A DNA stretch of 64,000 nt from an uncultured Porphyromonadaceae bacterium. Lineage in GTDB: Bacteria; Bacteroidota; Bacteroidia; Bacteroidales; Barnesiellaceae. The position numbers were made by a program, and so were the translations under genes. Below, in pieces: positions 55,594 to 64,000 of the stretch (within the stretch, counting starts at the first letter, position 1; each line of letters opens with the position of its first letter). The notes under the pieces were generated by a model. It was not told where the DNA came from. It did not search any database and saw only the letters and a list, made by a program, of their open reading frames with translations. The stretch is from positions 1 to 64,000 of the forward strand of contig UPYI01000006.1 in NCBI GenBank assembly GCA_900538555.1, written 5' to 3'.

Positions 55594-58500
55594 ATGAAAC
55601 ATGTAAAAAGACTACTATTGTTTCTACTGCTCGGATTACCGGTAAGCCTGTATGCTCAGGTTTCCGATCTGAACGGTATTGTAAGAGATGAGTCGGGCGA
55701 ACCGCTTATCGGTGTGAGTGTAGTAGTGAAAGGTGCGCAAACCGGTACGGTAACGGACCTCGATGGAGTATTTCATCTGAAAGCCGATCCGGAGAAAGCC
55801 GTATTGCTTTTCTCTCTCATCGGATACGAAAATGTCGAAATTCCTGTAAAGGGGAAAAATAACCTGATGATCACGATGAAAGAGGATGTCAAGGCGTTGG
55901 AAGAAGTCGTTGTTGTCGGTTACGGAACACAAAAGAAACTGGAAGTGACCGGTTCGGTTGCTTCGCTCAACCGCGACGAAATAAAAGCGGTAACGACCGC
56001 CAACCTTACCAGTTCGCTGCAAGGAAAGATCCCCGGACTTAACGTAAAACAAAATACGAGCGAACCGGGATCGTACGACAACAGCTTCAATATCCGTGGG
56101 TTGGGTGCACCGCTGGTGATCGTAGACGGTATTCCCCGCGATAACTTCGACCGTATCGACCCGAACGAAATCGAATCGGTATCGGTCTTGAAAGATGCTT
56201 CGGCTGCTGTGTATGGTGTACGTGCGGCAAATGGCGTTATCTTGGTGACAACCCGCAAAGGTGCCAAAGGAAAACCTGAAATCACATTGAATGCTTCGTA
56301 CGGAATACAGAACATTACGAAATTCCCGAAATCGACCGACGCATACGGCTACATGGAGTTGTACAACGAAGCTATGGCAAACCGTGGCGAAACGACGCCT
56401 ACTTATGATCCGAGTCTGGTTCAATCCGGGTCGCCCTATGCCAATATAAACTGGTTTGATCAGGTAGTGCGTCCTACGGTTCCGCAATGGCAAATCAACT
56501 TGACGGCTTCGGGCGGTACGGATCGGGTGCAATACTTCAACAGTATCGGCTATTATTCGGAAGAGGGTATGTGGAAAGCAAACTCGTTGAGCTACGAGCG
56601 TTACAACCTGCGGTCGAATATCACCGCCAAATTGTCCGATTATCTGACTACGGAATTTCAGATCGGCGGATTCTACGATTACAAAGATGCTCCGGCATAT
56701 TATCCGAGTGAGATATTGAATGCCGTCGGGTCGCAAGTTCCTATTTACGAAGTATATGCGAACGGGAATCCCGATTATATCGGCTATCAGTATAACGACG
56801 ACAAGAATGCCTTGATCAAAAGTTCTCAGAAATACGCCGGATACCGCCGTACTAAAAATTTCCAAGTGCAGGTTTCTGCATCGATCCGTTGGGATATTCC
56901 GAGGGTGAAAGGTTTGTATGCCAAAGCTCTTGTTGCATACGATCCCCGTTATCATACCGACAAGATGTTGAAAAAGCAATTCAGCACTTATAAATACGAT
57001 CCGGCATCGCAGGCGTACAATATCGTGACAACCTCTTCTTTGTCGAGCGTAACGGAATGGCGTAGCGAAACGGCAACGCCGACCACCCAGCTTTCGTTGA
57101 ACTATGAGACTTCGATCAAGAACCAGCACAATCTGAAAGCGTTGCTGTTGTTCGAAACCCGTAAATGGGAAACTTCGGAATTGAGCGGTAGCCGTAATAC
57201 TTTGATGGATGCCGTCGATCAGATTTACGCCGGTTTGGTAGACGATGCCCGTAGCATCAACGGATCGGCGGACCGGAACTCCAATGTCGGTCTGGTAGGA
57301 CGTGTAGATTATGACTATCTGTCCAGATACTTGGTACAGGCAAGTTTCCGTTTGGATGGCTCATCCAAGTTCCGGAATAAGAAATGGGGATTCTTCCCGT
57401 CTCTTTCTGCCGGTTGGCGTATTTCGGAAGAATCGTTTGTAAAAGACAACGTTGATTTTATCGACAACTTGAAGATCCGCGGATCTATCGGTATGATGGG
57501 TGATGACAATACCGAGGCTTATTTGTGGATGATGGCATTCGACTATCCGGGTGGCGATAAATATGTATTGGGCGACCAGGGTCTTATTCCCGGTGTGAAC
57601 ATGCCGCAGATTCCGAACTACAATGCGACGTGGTTTACTTCTACGACTTCGAACGTCGGTATCGACCTGAGTTTGTGGAACGGGGCTCTCTCTTTGGAGG
57701 CAGACTGGTTCCGTCGCGACCGGGACGGCTTGCTCGCCAACCGTATCGTATCCGTGCCCGGTACATTCGGTGCTACGTTTGCCAAAGAAAATATCAACTC
57801 GGATATGCAGACCGGTTTTGAATTGGTATTGGGACATCGTGGCAGAGCAGCCGATTTCAACTACAATATCACCGGAAACCTTACTTACACGCTGGCTCGC
57901 AACAAATATGTGGAACGTTCGCCTTCGGGAAACTCATACGACAACTGGCGTCACAATAACAACAACCGTAACAGCAATATCTTGTGGATGTACGAGAGCA
58001 ACGGTCAGTTCACCAGCATGAACGATGTTTACAACAGTCCGGTTTTGGAAGGTCTTTACACTAAGTATTCGTACCTGCCCGGCGACTTGAAATATGTGGA
58101 CTATAACGAGGACGGTATTATCGACGAATGGGATATGCAACCGATCCGTCGGGGAAATAGCCCGGTCATGAACTTCGCGCTTACATTCGGCGGCGATTGG
58201 AGAGGGTTGGATTTCAGTATGACTTTCCAGGGAGCAGCCATGTTCAACGCCCGTATGCAAGCCCGTCCGTTGCAGTTCGGCGGTGCATGGGATATATTTA
58301 TGGACCGTTGGCACAAAGAAGATCCGTTCGACAGCGAAAGCCCATGGATTGCAGGACGTTATCCTTCGACCCGCTTGCAAGACCCGCAAAACTACGGAAC
58401 GGAATCGACTTTCTTCTACAACGATTGCACTTATTTGCGTCTCAAAAATTTGGAGATCGGTTATACGTTACCGCGAAAATGGACGACTCACGTCGGAATA

Positions 58501-58650
58501 CAGTCGCTTCGGGTATATGCCAATGGTTACAATCTGTTCACGATCCATTCGAAGAATCTGGATTACATCGACCCGGAAAATCCGGGAGGAAGTCTGGAAC
58601 AATATCCGATTATGCGAAATTTCAACTTTGGTGTTAATGTAACATTCTAA
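55594..58650 (+). CDS. SusC/RagA-family TonB-dependent outer-membrane transporter
   Basis: A complete 1018-residue SusC. Signal peptide (ends YAQ, residue about 22), carboxypeptidase-regulatory-like domain (about 25-100; GEPLIGVSVVVKGAQTGTVTDLDG), TonB box and plug start (EEVVVVGYGTQKKLEVTGSVA), plug (about 115-225), then a 22-strand barrel ending in GVNVTF. It should import oligosaccharides made at the surface by the GH92 enzymes encoded upstream. It lies 23 nt after the second GH92 and 11 nt before its SusD. Confidence 0.96.
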   Translation: MKHVKRLLLFLLLGLPVSLYAQVSDLNGIVRDESGEPLIGVSVVVKGAQTGTVTDLDGVFHLKADPEKAVLLFSLIGYENVEIPVKGKNNLMITMKEDVKALEEVVVVGYGTQKKLEVTGSVASLNRDEIKAVTTANLTSSLQGKIPGLNVKQNTSEPGSYDNSFNIRGLGAPLVIVDGIPRDNFDRIDPNEIESVSVLKDASAAVYGVRAANGVILVTTRKGAKGKPEITLNASYGIQNITKFPKSTDAYGYMELYNEAMANRGETTPTYDPSLVQSGSPYANINWFDQVVRPTVPQWQINLTASGGTDRVQYFNSIGYYSEEGMWKANSLSYERYNLRSNITAKLSDYLTTEFQIGGFYDYKDAPAYYPSEILNAVGSQVPIYEVYANGNPDYIGYQYNDDKNALIKSSQKYAGYRRTKNFQVQVSASIRWDIPRVKGLYAKALVAYDPRYHTDKMLKKQFSTYKYDPASQAYNIVTTSSLSSVTEWRSETATPTTQLSLNYETSIKNQHNLKALLLFETRKWETSELSGSRNTLMDAVDQIYAGLVDDARSINGSADRNSNVGLVGRVDYDYLSRYLVQASFRLDGSSKFRNKKWGFFPSLSAGWRISEESFVKDNVDFIDNLKIRGSIGMMGDDNTEAYLWMMAFDYPGGDKYVLGDQGLIPGVNMPQIPNYNATWFTSTTSNVGIDLSLWNGALSLEADWFRRDRDGLLANRIVSVPGTFGATFAKENINSDMQTGFELVLGHRGRAADFNYNITGNLTYTLARNKYVERSPSGNSYDNWRHNNNNRNSNILWMYESNGQFTSMNDVYNSPVLEGLYTKYSYLPGDLKYVDYNEDGIIDEWDMQPIRRGNSPVMNFALTFGGDWRGLDFSMTFQGAAMFNARMQARPLQFGGAWDIFMDRWHKEDPFDSESPWIAGRYPSTRLQDPQNYGTESTFFYNDCTYLRLKNLEIGYTLPRKWTTHVGIQSLRVYANGYNLFTIHSKNLDYIDPENPGGSLEQYPIMRNFNFGVNVTF

Positions 58651-58661
58651 AAACAGGTATC

Positions 58662-60545
58662 ATGAAAAAATTAATATATGGTTTGGCAATATCGTTAAGT
58701 CTCGGCACGGTGGCTTGCAACGACTTTTTGGATTTGCCTCCGATCAATAAAATTACCGATAAAGATATTTTTGGAAGTGAAGCCGGTATCGAGGCATATA
58801 TGGTGACACTGTACAACCGGCTTCCGATCGAAGATTTTAATTACGGAAGTGAATCGGGATTCAACAACTGGGTCGGCGGATGTTTCGTTCCGGCATTGAG
58901 TTGCGATGAAGCGATGCACTGCGAGTGGCCTCATGAAATATTCGGTCCGACCGGAAACGGCGCATGGAACCAGTGGTGGGCATACGACAATGTGCGTAAC
59001 GTAAACCAATTGATTCAGGAGCTGGAAAATACGAAACTGTTTACACCGGAGAAGAAAACGGAATTGTTGGGAGAAGCCTATGCAATCCGTGCCTGGTACT
59101 ATTTCGGAATGGCAAAACGTTACGGCGGTGTGCCTATTATCAAAGTACCTCAGCAATATGATCCTTCCGATCCTTCTGTTCTGTTGGTAAATCGTAGCAC
59201 CGAAGAAGATACGTACAATTTTATACTCGAAGATCTAGATAATGCCATCGAAATGTTGCCGGCGGTGAGAACTTCGGCTGAGAAATACCGTATCAACAAA
59301 TATGCGGCGGCAGCCTTGAAAAGCCGTGCCATGTTGTTTGCAGCGTCGATCGCCAAATATGGTGCTTATGACAAAAACGGTCTGGTCGGGTTCGATAATC
59401 CGGCAAAAGCCGAAAAATATTACAAGGAGGTCATTAAAGCCGTAGATGAAGTACGTAAAGGCGGATATTCGCTCTATCGCGGAAATGCCGACAAAGTTCG
59501 GAACTACCAGGAGATGTTTTGGATCAAAGGCGATTGTCCCGAAGTTATTTTCGTGAAGAAATACGAATATCCCGACAAAGCTCATAACTGGGATTTGTGG
59601 AACCAACCGTGGGGTTATCGTTATCCCGAAGGATACGGCTCGCGTCTCTCCCCGACATTGGATTTGGTAGAAGCATTCCCTATGACAGACGGAACTTCCG
59701 GTGAATTTCGCACCAATTCGGAAGGTTGGATCGTAGATGAGAACAATCAGATCCTCGAAGTGAAGAACCGTACCGATCTGTTCAAAGGTCGTGATTCCCG
59801 GCTGTATGCCACTATATTGATTCCGGGTGCGGAATGGACGAGTGCCAAAGGCGATGTAAGCGGCATTATCGATGTGAAGAGAGGTATTGTCGAACTGAAC
59901 GGTCAAAAAGTGTCCGTGTTGAAAGAGGGAGGATCGTTTACCGACCAGATCTCTTACCGCGATCCGGTGACCAAGCAAGACACATCTTTATATGTTATCG
60001 GGAAACAAGGGGTAGGCGGTACATCCGAATCGACCGTCACTGGATTGTATATCAAGAAATTTTTGTATGAAGGCAATGCCACGCAAGACCCGAAACACAC
60101 GAGCGGCGAACAGGACTGGTTTGAATTCCGCTATGCGGAGATCTTGCTGAACTATGCCGAAGCCGCAGCCGAACTGGCTACGATGGGGGTATCGGAATAC
60201 GAAGCGAACGGATTGACTTATTTGAACGATGTGCGCGACCGTGCCGGTGTAGATGCAGCCGATGCGCTTACCGTCAATCTGGTACGCAACGAACGCCGGA
60301 TAGAATTGATGTATGAAAATCACCGTTTCTGGGATATCAAACGTTGGCGCGATGCGGAAAGACTGATGACTAACAAAAAAATGAAAGGTCTGTATCCGTA
60401 TTACGTAGCGAATAATCAGACTTGGATTTTCAAGAAATTGGAAGTCGGTAATGTACACGATTTCAAGCCCTATTTGTATTATATCCGGATCAACGACGAT
60501 CAACGCAGCCGTAACCCCGGTATAGAACAAAACCCCGGATATTAA
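58662..60545 (+). CDS. SusD/RagB-family surface glycan-binding lipoprotein
   Basis: A 627-residue SusD. Lipobox TVAC (Cys19) is followed by NDFLDLPP, the usual SusD mature start. TPR-like helices contain LLGEAYAIRAWYYFGMAKRYGGVPII (about 128-153), a family hallmark, and the C-terminal RNERRIELMYENHRFWDIKRWRDAE. It partners the preceding SusC. Confidence 0.95.
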   Translation: MKKLIYGLAISLSLGTVACNDFLDLPPINKITDKDIFGSEAGIEAYMVTLYNRLPIEDFNYGSESGFNNWVGGCFVPALSCDEAMHCEWPHEIFGPTGNGAWNQWWAYDNVRNVNQLIQELENTKLFTPEKKTELLGEAYAIRAWYYFGMAKRYGGVPIIKVPQQYDPSDPSVLLVNRSTEEDTYNFILEDLDNAIEMLPAVRTSAEKYRINKYAAAALKSRAMLFAASIAKYGAYDKNGLVGFDNPAKAEKYYKEVIKAVDEVRKGGYSLYRGNADKVRNYQEMFWIKGDCPEVIFVKKYEYPDKAHNWDLWNQPWGYRYPEGYGSRLSPTLDLVEAFPMTDGTSGEFRTNSEGWIVDENNQILEVKNRTDLFKGRDSRLYATILIPGAEWTSAKGDVSGIIDVKRGIVELNGQKVSVLKEGGSFTDQISYRDPVTKQDTSLYVIGKQGVGGTSESTVTGLYIKKFLYEGNATQDPKHTSGEQDWFEFRYAEILLNYAEAAAELATMGVSEYEANGLTYLNDVRDRAGVDAADALTVNLVRNERRIELMYENHRFWDIKRWRDAERLMTNKKMKGLYPYYVANNQTWIFKKLEVGNVHDFKPYLYYIRINDDQRSRNPGIEQNPGY

Positions 60546-60604
60546 TAGAATTTTAAAGGTGTAAAACAACAGACTGACGAAAGGTCATAAAACGAAAATA
60601 CATT

Positions 60605-61345
60605 ATGAAAAAATTTAATTTGATATATGCCGTACTTCCATTATTGATGTTGGCGACTTCTTGCGAAATCGATAATTACGATGCGCCGGATGCCGGTATC
60701 TATGGTACGTTGCTCGATTCGGAAACCGGAACACCGGTCTACACGGAACAGCCCGACGGCTGCCGTATCGAATTGCTCGATTTGGCTTATGAGAATCCTA
60801 TACCGCTTCAATTCTGGGCAAAAGCCGACGGTACATTCCGTAACGTTGCGTTGTTCAGCGGATTGTACGATGTAACCCCGAAAGAAGGTCCGTTCTTCCC
60901 GGTAGAAAAAGAGCGGGTGCGCCTGAAAGGTGTCACCAAGCACGATTTCAAGGTAACTCCGTTCCTGAAAATAGATGTACAGGATATTATTTATGGAGAG
61001 CCGGGATCGGCAGAGGTCAGTGTGAAATATACGATCCGTCGTTCGACGACTCCCGAAGGAATGACGATTGGAACCAAAACCATTTCCGAATCGCGTCTGC
61101 TTTGCAACATCTATCCGGTTGTTTCGTGCTACAACAGTTGCTATGTAGCCGAGAACTCTACAACCAAAGTGTTGAGCCGTTCTTCCGATGCGTCGATCGA
61201 ATCGAATGTATATGAAGACAAGGTGAAAAATCTGGAAAGCGGTAAAACATATTATATCCGTGTGGCTGCATTATCGAGTTGCAGTTACAATACATCTCTG
61301 AAACGGTATAATTATTCGCCGGTAATGGAGATCGTTGCCCCGTAG
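60605..61345 (+). CDS. DUF3823 lipoprotein (SusE-position surface protein)
   Basis: A 246-residue lipoprotein, lipobox ATSC (Cys20), followed by EIDNYDAP. The first half (DAGIYGTLLDSETGTPVYTEQ) is an extracellular beta-sandwich resembling carboxypeptidase-regulatory domains. The second (about 118-240) is an Ig-like domain with ESGKTYYIRVAAL-type ending. DUF3823 proteins sit after susD in many PULs and are thought to bind glycan. It lies 59 nt after susD. Confidence 0.87.
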   Translation: MKKFNLIYAVLPLLMLATSCEIDNYDAPDAGIYGTLLDSETGTPVYTEQPDGCRIELLDLAYENPIPLQFWAKADGTFRNVALFSGLYDVTPKEGPFFPVEKERVRLKGVTKHDFKVTPFLKIDVQDIIYGEPGSAEVSVKYTIRRSTTPEGMTIGTKTISESRLLCNIYPVVSCYNSCYVAENSTTKVLSRSSDASIESNVYEDKVKNLESGKTYYIRVAALSSCSYNTSLKRYNYSPVMEIVAP

Positions 61346-61390
61346 AGATTTAATGACAAACGACTATCAGCCATATTGAAAAGAACTTTT

Positions 61391-63955
61391 ATGAACATCA
61401 GTAAAACGATAAAGTACGCATTTATTTCGCTCTGTCTGACGACATCGGTATCCGTATCGGTCGCTCAAACGCAGGAGTTGTATAAAGACATGAACGCGCC
61501 CGAACATGAGCGGATTATGGATCTGCTGTCCCGATTGACAGTGGAGGAAAAGATCTCGTTGCTCCGGGCTACTTCGCCGGGCATTCCCCGTTTGAACATC
61601 GACAAATATTATCACGGCAATGAAGCGTTGCATGGGGTAGTCCGTCCGGGAAACTTTACGGTTTTCCCGCAGGCGATCGGTTTGGCGAGTATGTGGAATC
61701 CCGAATTGTTGAACGAAATATCAACCGCCATTTCGGACGAAGCCCGTGGACGTTGGAATGAATTGAACCGGGGTAAAGATCAAAAAGGACTGTTCAGCGA
61801 CCTGCTTACATTCTGGTCGCCGACAGTAAACATGGCCCGCGATCCCCGTTGGGGGCGTACGCCCGAAACATACGGTGAAGACCCGTTCTTGTCCGGACGT
61901 TTAGGTGTGGCTTTCGTGAAAGGATTACAGGGCAACGATCCACGTTATCTGAAAATCGTCTCCACTCCGAAACACTTTGCCGCCAATAACGAAGAGCACA
62001 ACCGGTTTAAATGTAATCCGATTATTTCGGAACGCGACCTCAGAGAGTACTATCTTCCTGCATTCGAGGCTTGTATCAAGGAGGGAAAAGCCGCGTCGAT
62101 CATGTCGGCATACAATGCGATCAACAATGTGCCCTGTACGTTGAATCCGTGGCTTCTGACACAGGTGCTTCGTAACGAATGGGGATTCAACGGCTACGTA
62201 GTTTCCGACTGCGGCGGTCCGGGATTCCTTGTTACACATCATAAATATGTGAAGTTGCCCGAAACGGCGGCAACCTTGTCCATCAAGGCGGGACTCGATT
62301 TGGAATGCGGTGACAACGTATATATCGAGCCTTTGATGAACGCATACAAACAGCACATGGTGACGGAAGCCGACATAGATACGGCAGCTTATCGGATACT
62401 GCGTGCCAGAATGCGTCTGGGCTTGTTCGACGATCCGGAAAAGAATCCGTATAATCGGATTTCGCCCGATGTGGTAGGTTGTGAAAAACATCATCAGCTG
62501 GCATTGGAAGCCGCTCGTCAAAGTCTGGTACTGCTCAAAAACGAAAAGAACTTCCTGCCATTGAATCCCGACAAGGTGAAATCCATTGCCGTGGTCGGAA
62601 TCAATGCCGGCAATTGCGAATTCGGCGATTACAGCGGTACGCCGGTCAATGCCCCGGTGTCGGTATTGGAAGGCATCAAGAATCGGGTAGGGGAAAATGT
62701 AAAGGTGGTGTATGCACCGTGGTCCTCGTCTGTTTCGGGTTATGAAATGATTACGAAAGCGAATTTCCCGAATGGATTGAAAGCCGAATATTTCGACAAT
62801 AAAAATCTGGAAGGAACTCCCAAAGTACGTATCGACGAGAATATCAATTTCGAACCGGCTAATCAGGCTCCCGATCCGTTCTTGCCCCGTTCTCCGCTCT
62901 CTATCCGTTGGAGCGGCGATTTGGTACCGACATTGTCGGGTAAATATACACTGGGCTTTGCCACCGACGACGGTTGTCGTTTGTATCTGAACGGTGAAAA
63001 GCTGATCGATTCGTGGCACAATCGCGGAGTACAGACCGACAGTGTTACGGTAACTCTTGAAAAAGGGAAGAAATATGAATTGGTTGCCGAATATTTCGAT
63101 GACGGCGGTGAAGCCTCTTCGAAACTCTATTGGCGTGTGCCCAATGTCGAAAAGAGAGCGTTGCTCGATCTCTATGGCGAAGCCGGTAAGGCGATCCGCG
63201 AATGTGATGTGACGGTGGCAGTGTTGGGTATCAACAAATCTATCGAACGCGAGGGTCAGGATCGTTATACGATCGAGCTGCCGGTCGATCAGCAGATGTT
63301 TATCAAAGAGGCTTATAAGGCAAATCCCAATACGGTAGTCGTATTGGTTGCCGGTAGTTCGTTGGCTATCAACTGGATTGACGAACATGTACCTGCCATA
63401 TTGAACGCATGGTACCCCGGCGAACAGGGTGGAACAGCTGTCGCAGAAGCCCTATTCGGAGATTATAACCCAGCCGGACGTCTTCCGATCACTTATTATA
63501 AGAGCCTTAACGATCTTCCCGATTTCGACGATTATGACATTCAAAAAGGCCGTACTTATATGTATTTCGAGGAAGAACCGTTGTATGCGTTCGGTTACGG
63601 ATTGAGCTATACCCGTTTCGACTATAAGAATTTGAAGAGCGAAGTGACGGACGATGCCGTGAACCTGACATTCTCGATACGGAATGCCGGTAAACTGGCT
63701 GGCGATGAAGTAGCACAGGTTTATGTAACATTCCCCGAGACCGGTATAAAAGTGCCGTTGAAACAATTGAAAGGTTTCGACCGTGTACATATCGAGAAAG
63801 GGAAGACGGCTCGTGTCACCATATCGGTTCCGAAAAAGGAATTGCGCCTGTGGGACGATGCGAAAGGTGAATTCTATACGCCGACCGGAAATTACATTTT
63901 TATGGTTGGTGCGGCATCGGACGACATTCGTCTGCAAAAGGTAATCAAACTCTAA
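61391..63955 (+). CDS. GH3 family glycosidase with PA14 insert
   Basis: An 854-residue exported enzyme. The signal peptide ends near VAQ. The barrel has YYHGNEALHGVVRPG, TPKHFAANNEEHNRF, and the nucleophile motif VVSDCGG (Asp273). A PA14 domain (about 455-595; AEYFDNKNLEGTP, FATDDGCRLYLNGEKLIDSWH) is inserted in the second GH3 domain, and acid/base Glu lies in ININKSIEREGQDR-like sequence. A fibronectin-III-like C-terminus follows. NEALHG is common in GH3 xylosidase/arabinosidase-type members, but beta-glucosidases with PA14 also exist. ATG 61391 is preferred over an in-frame TTG 15 nt upstream. It follows the DUF3823 gene in the PUL. Confidence 0.9.
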   Translation: MNISKTIKYAFISLCLTTSVSVSVAQTQELYKDMNAPEHERIMDLLSRLTVEEKISLLRATSPGIPRLNIDKYYHGNEALHGVVRPGNFTVFPQAIGLASMWNPELLNEISTAISDEARGRWNELNRGKDQKGLFSDLLTFWSPTVNMARDPRWGRTPETYGEDPFLSGRLGVAFVKGLQGNDPRYLKIVSTPKHFAANNEEHNRFKCNPIISERDLREYYLPAFEACIKEGKAASIMSAYNAINNVPCTLNPWLLTQVLRNEWGFNGYVVSDCGGPGFLVTHHKYVKLPETAATLSIKAGLDLECGDNVYIEPLMNAYKQHMVTEADIDTAAYRILRARMRLGLFDDPEKNPYNRISPDVVGCEKHHQLALEAARQSLVLLKNEKNFLPLNPDKVKSIAVVGINAGNCEFGDYSGTPVNAPVSVLEGIKNRVGENVKVVYAPWSSSVSGYEMITKANFPNGLKAEYFDNKNLEGTPKVRIDENINFEPANQAPDPFLPRSPLSIRWSGDLVPTLSGKYTLGFATDDGCRLYLNGEKLIDSWHNRGVQTDSVTVTLEKGKKYELVAEYFDDGGEASSKLYWRVPNVEKRALLDLYGEAGKAIRECDVTVAVLGINKSIEREGQDRYTIELPVDQQMFIKEAYKANPNTVVVLVAGSSLAINWIDEHVPAILNAWYPGEQGGTAVAEALFGDYNPAGRLPITYYKSLNDLPDFDDYDIQKGRTYMYFEEEPLYAFGYGLSYTRFDYKNLKSEVTDDAVNLTFSIRNAGKLAGDEVAQVYVTFPETGIKVPLKQLKGFDRVHIEKGKTARVTISVPKKELRLWDDAKGEFYTPTGNYIFMVGAASDDIRLQKVIKL

Positions 63956-63965
63956 GAATAAAAAG

Positions 63966-64000
63966 ATGAAACGACTGTTTATTATATCTATGATAATTTG
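63966..64000 (+). CDS. Start of another exported protein (truncated by window end)
   Basis: ATG 10 nt after the GH3 stop opens a frame beginning MKRLFIISMII, a signal-peptide start. It belongs to the same PUL transcript. Nothing more can be said from 35 bases. Confidence 0.65.
   Translation, partial: MKRLFIISMII

Overview
The window is a contiguous piece of a Bacteroidales (Bacteroidota) chromosome. The evidence is two SusC/SusD polysaccharide-utilisation loci (PULs), lipoproteins with C-(S/N)-(D/E)-rich export signals, weak Shine-Dalgarno sites, and promoters of the Bacteroidota type (TTTG, 19-20 nt, TAnnTTTG). Several of these promoters match with exact spacing. The genus cannot be fixed from the sequence. 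There is no rRNA, CRISPR array, recognisable transposase or integrase.

Layout. 1-11573: a PUL read rightward: 3' part of a susC, an SusD-like_2 lipoprotein, an IPT/TIG-like surface glycan-binding lipoprotein, a GH3 beta-glycosidase, a terminator, then a GH92 alpha-mannosidase and a GH97 broken by two in-frame stop codons. 11600-14320: an A/T-richer accessory stretch with a hexapeptide acetyltransferase, a promoter-rod-terminator unit that looks like a 6S-type small RNA, and an orphan lipoprotein. It ends at tRNA-Ser(UGA). 14563-21046: a leftward histidine-utilisation operon hutU-ftcD-hutI-fchA-hutH, taking His to Glu plus methenyl-THF, with its own promoter and terminator. 21150-25985: a DUF2284 cysteine-rich protein, a CvfB-like S1 protein, a secreted leucine-rich-repeat protein and polyphosphate kinase. 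26063-27570: an HU protein followed by an HU-transmembrane-LysM fusion. 27630-36103: the aerotolerance operon moxR-DUF58-batA/B/C/D/E, then a PAP2 phosphatase, a small DNA-binding protein and a three-domain universal stress protein. 38436-42415: an envelope-glycan group (UDP-glucuronate epimerase-like, GT2, GT4, InaA-type sugar kinase). 42479-46320: a RelA-type ppGpp synthetase with a degenerate hydrolase half, and a DUF4301 protein. 46396-64000: a second PUL: a divergent membrane-spanning Kelch/SARP-like regulator facing a GxGYxYP-type lipoprotein, two GH92 enzymes (one with Gln replacing the catalytic acid), SusC, SusD, a DUF3823 lipoprotein, a GH3 with a PA14 insert, and the start of another exported protein.

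The most unusual signals are: an 81-bp structured element present twice, plus a shorter relative, each beginning on the base after a TAA stop codon; the 6S-like RNA; the transmembrane Kelch regulator; the Gln-variant GH92; the HU-TM-LysM fusion; and the doubly stopped GH97. Many genes have longest reading frames that begin upstream of, or inside, the promoter -7 box; starts were moved downstream in those cases.
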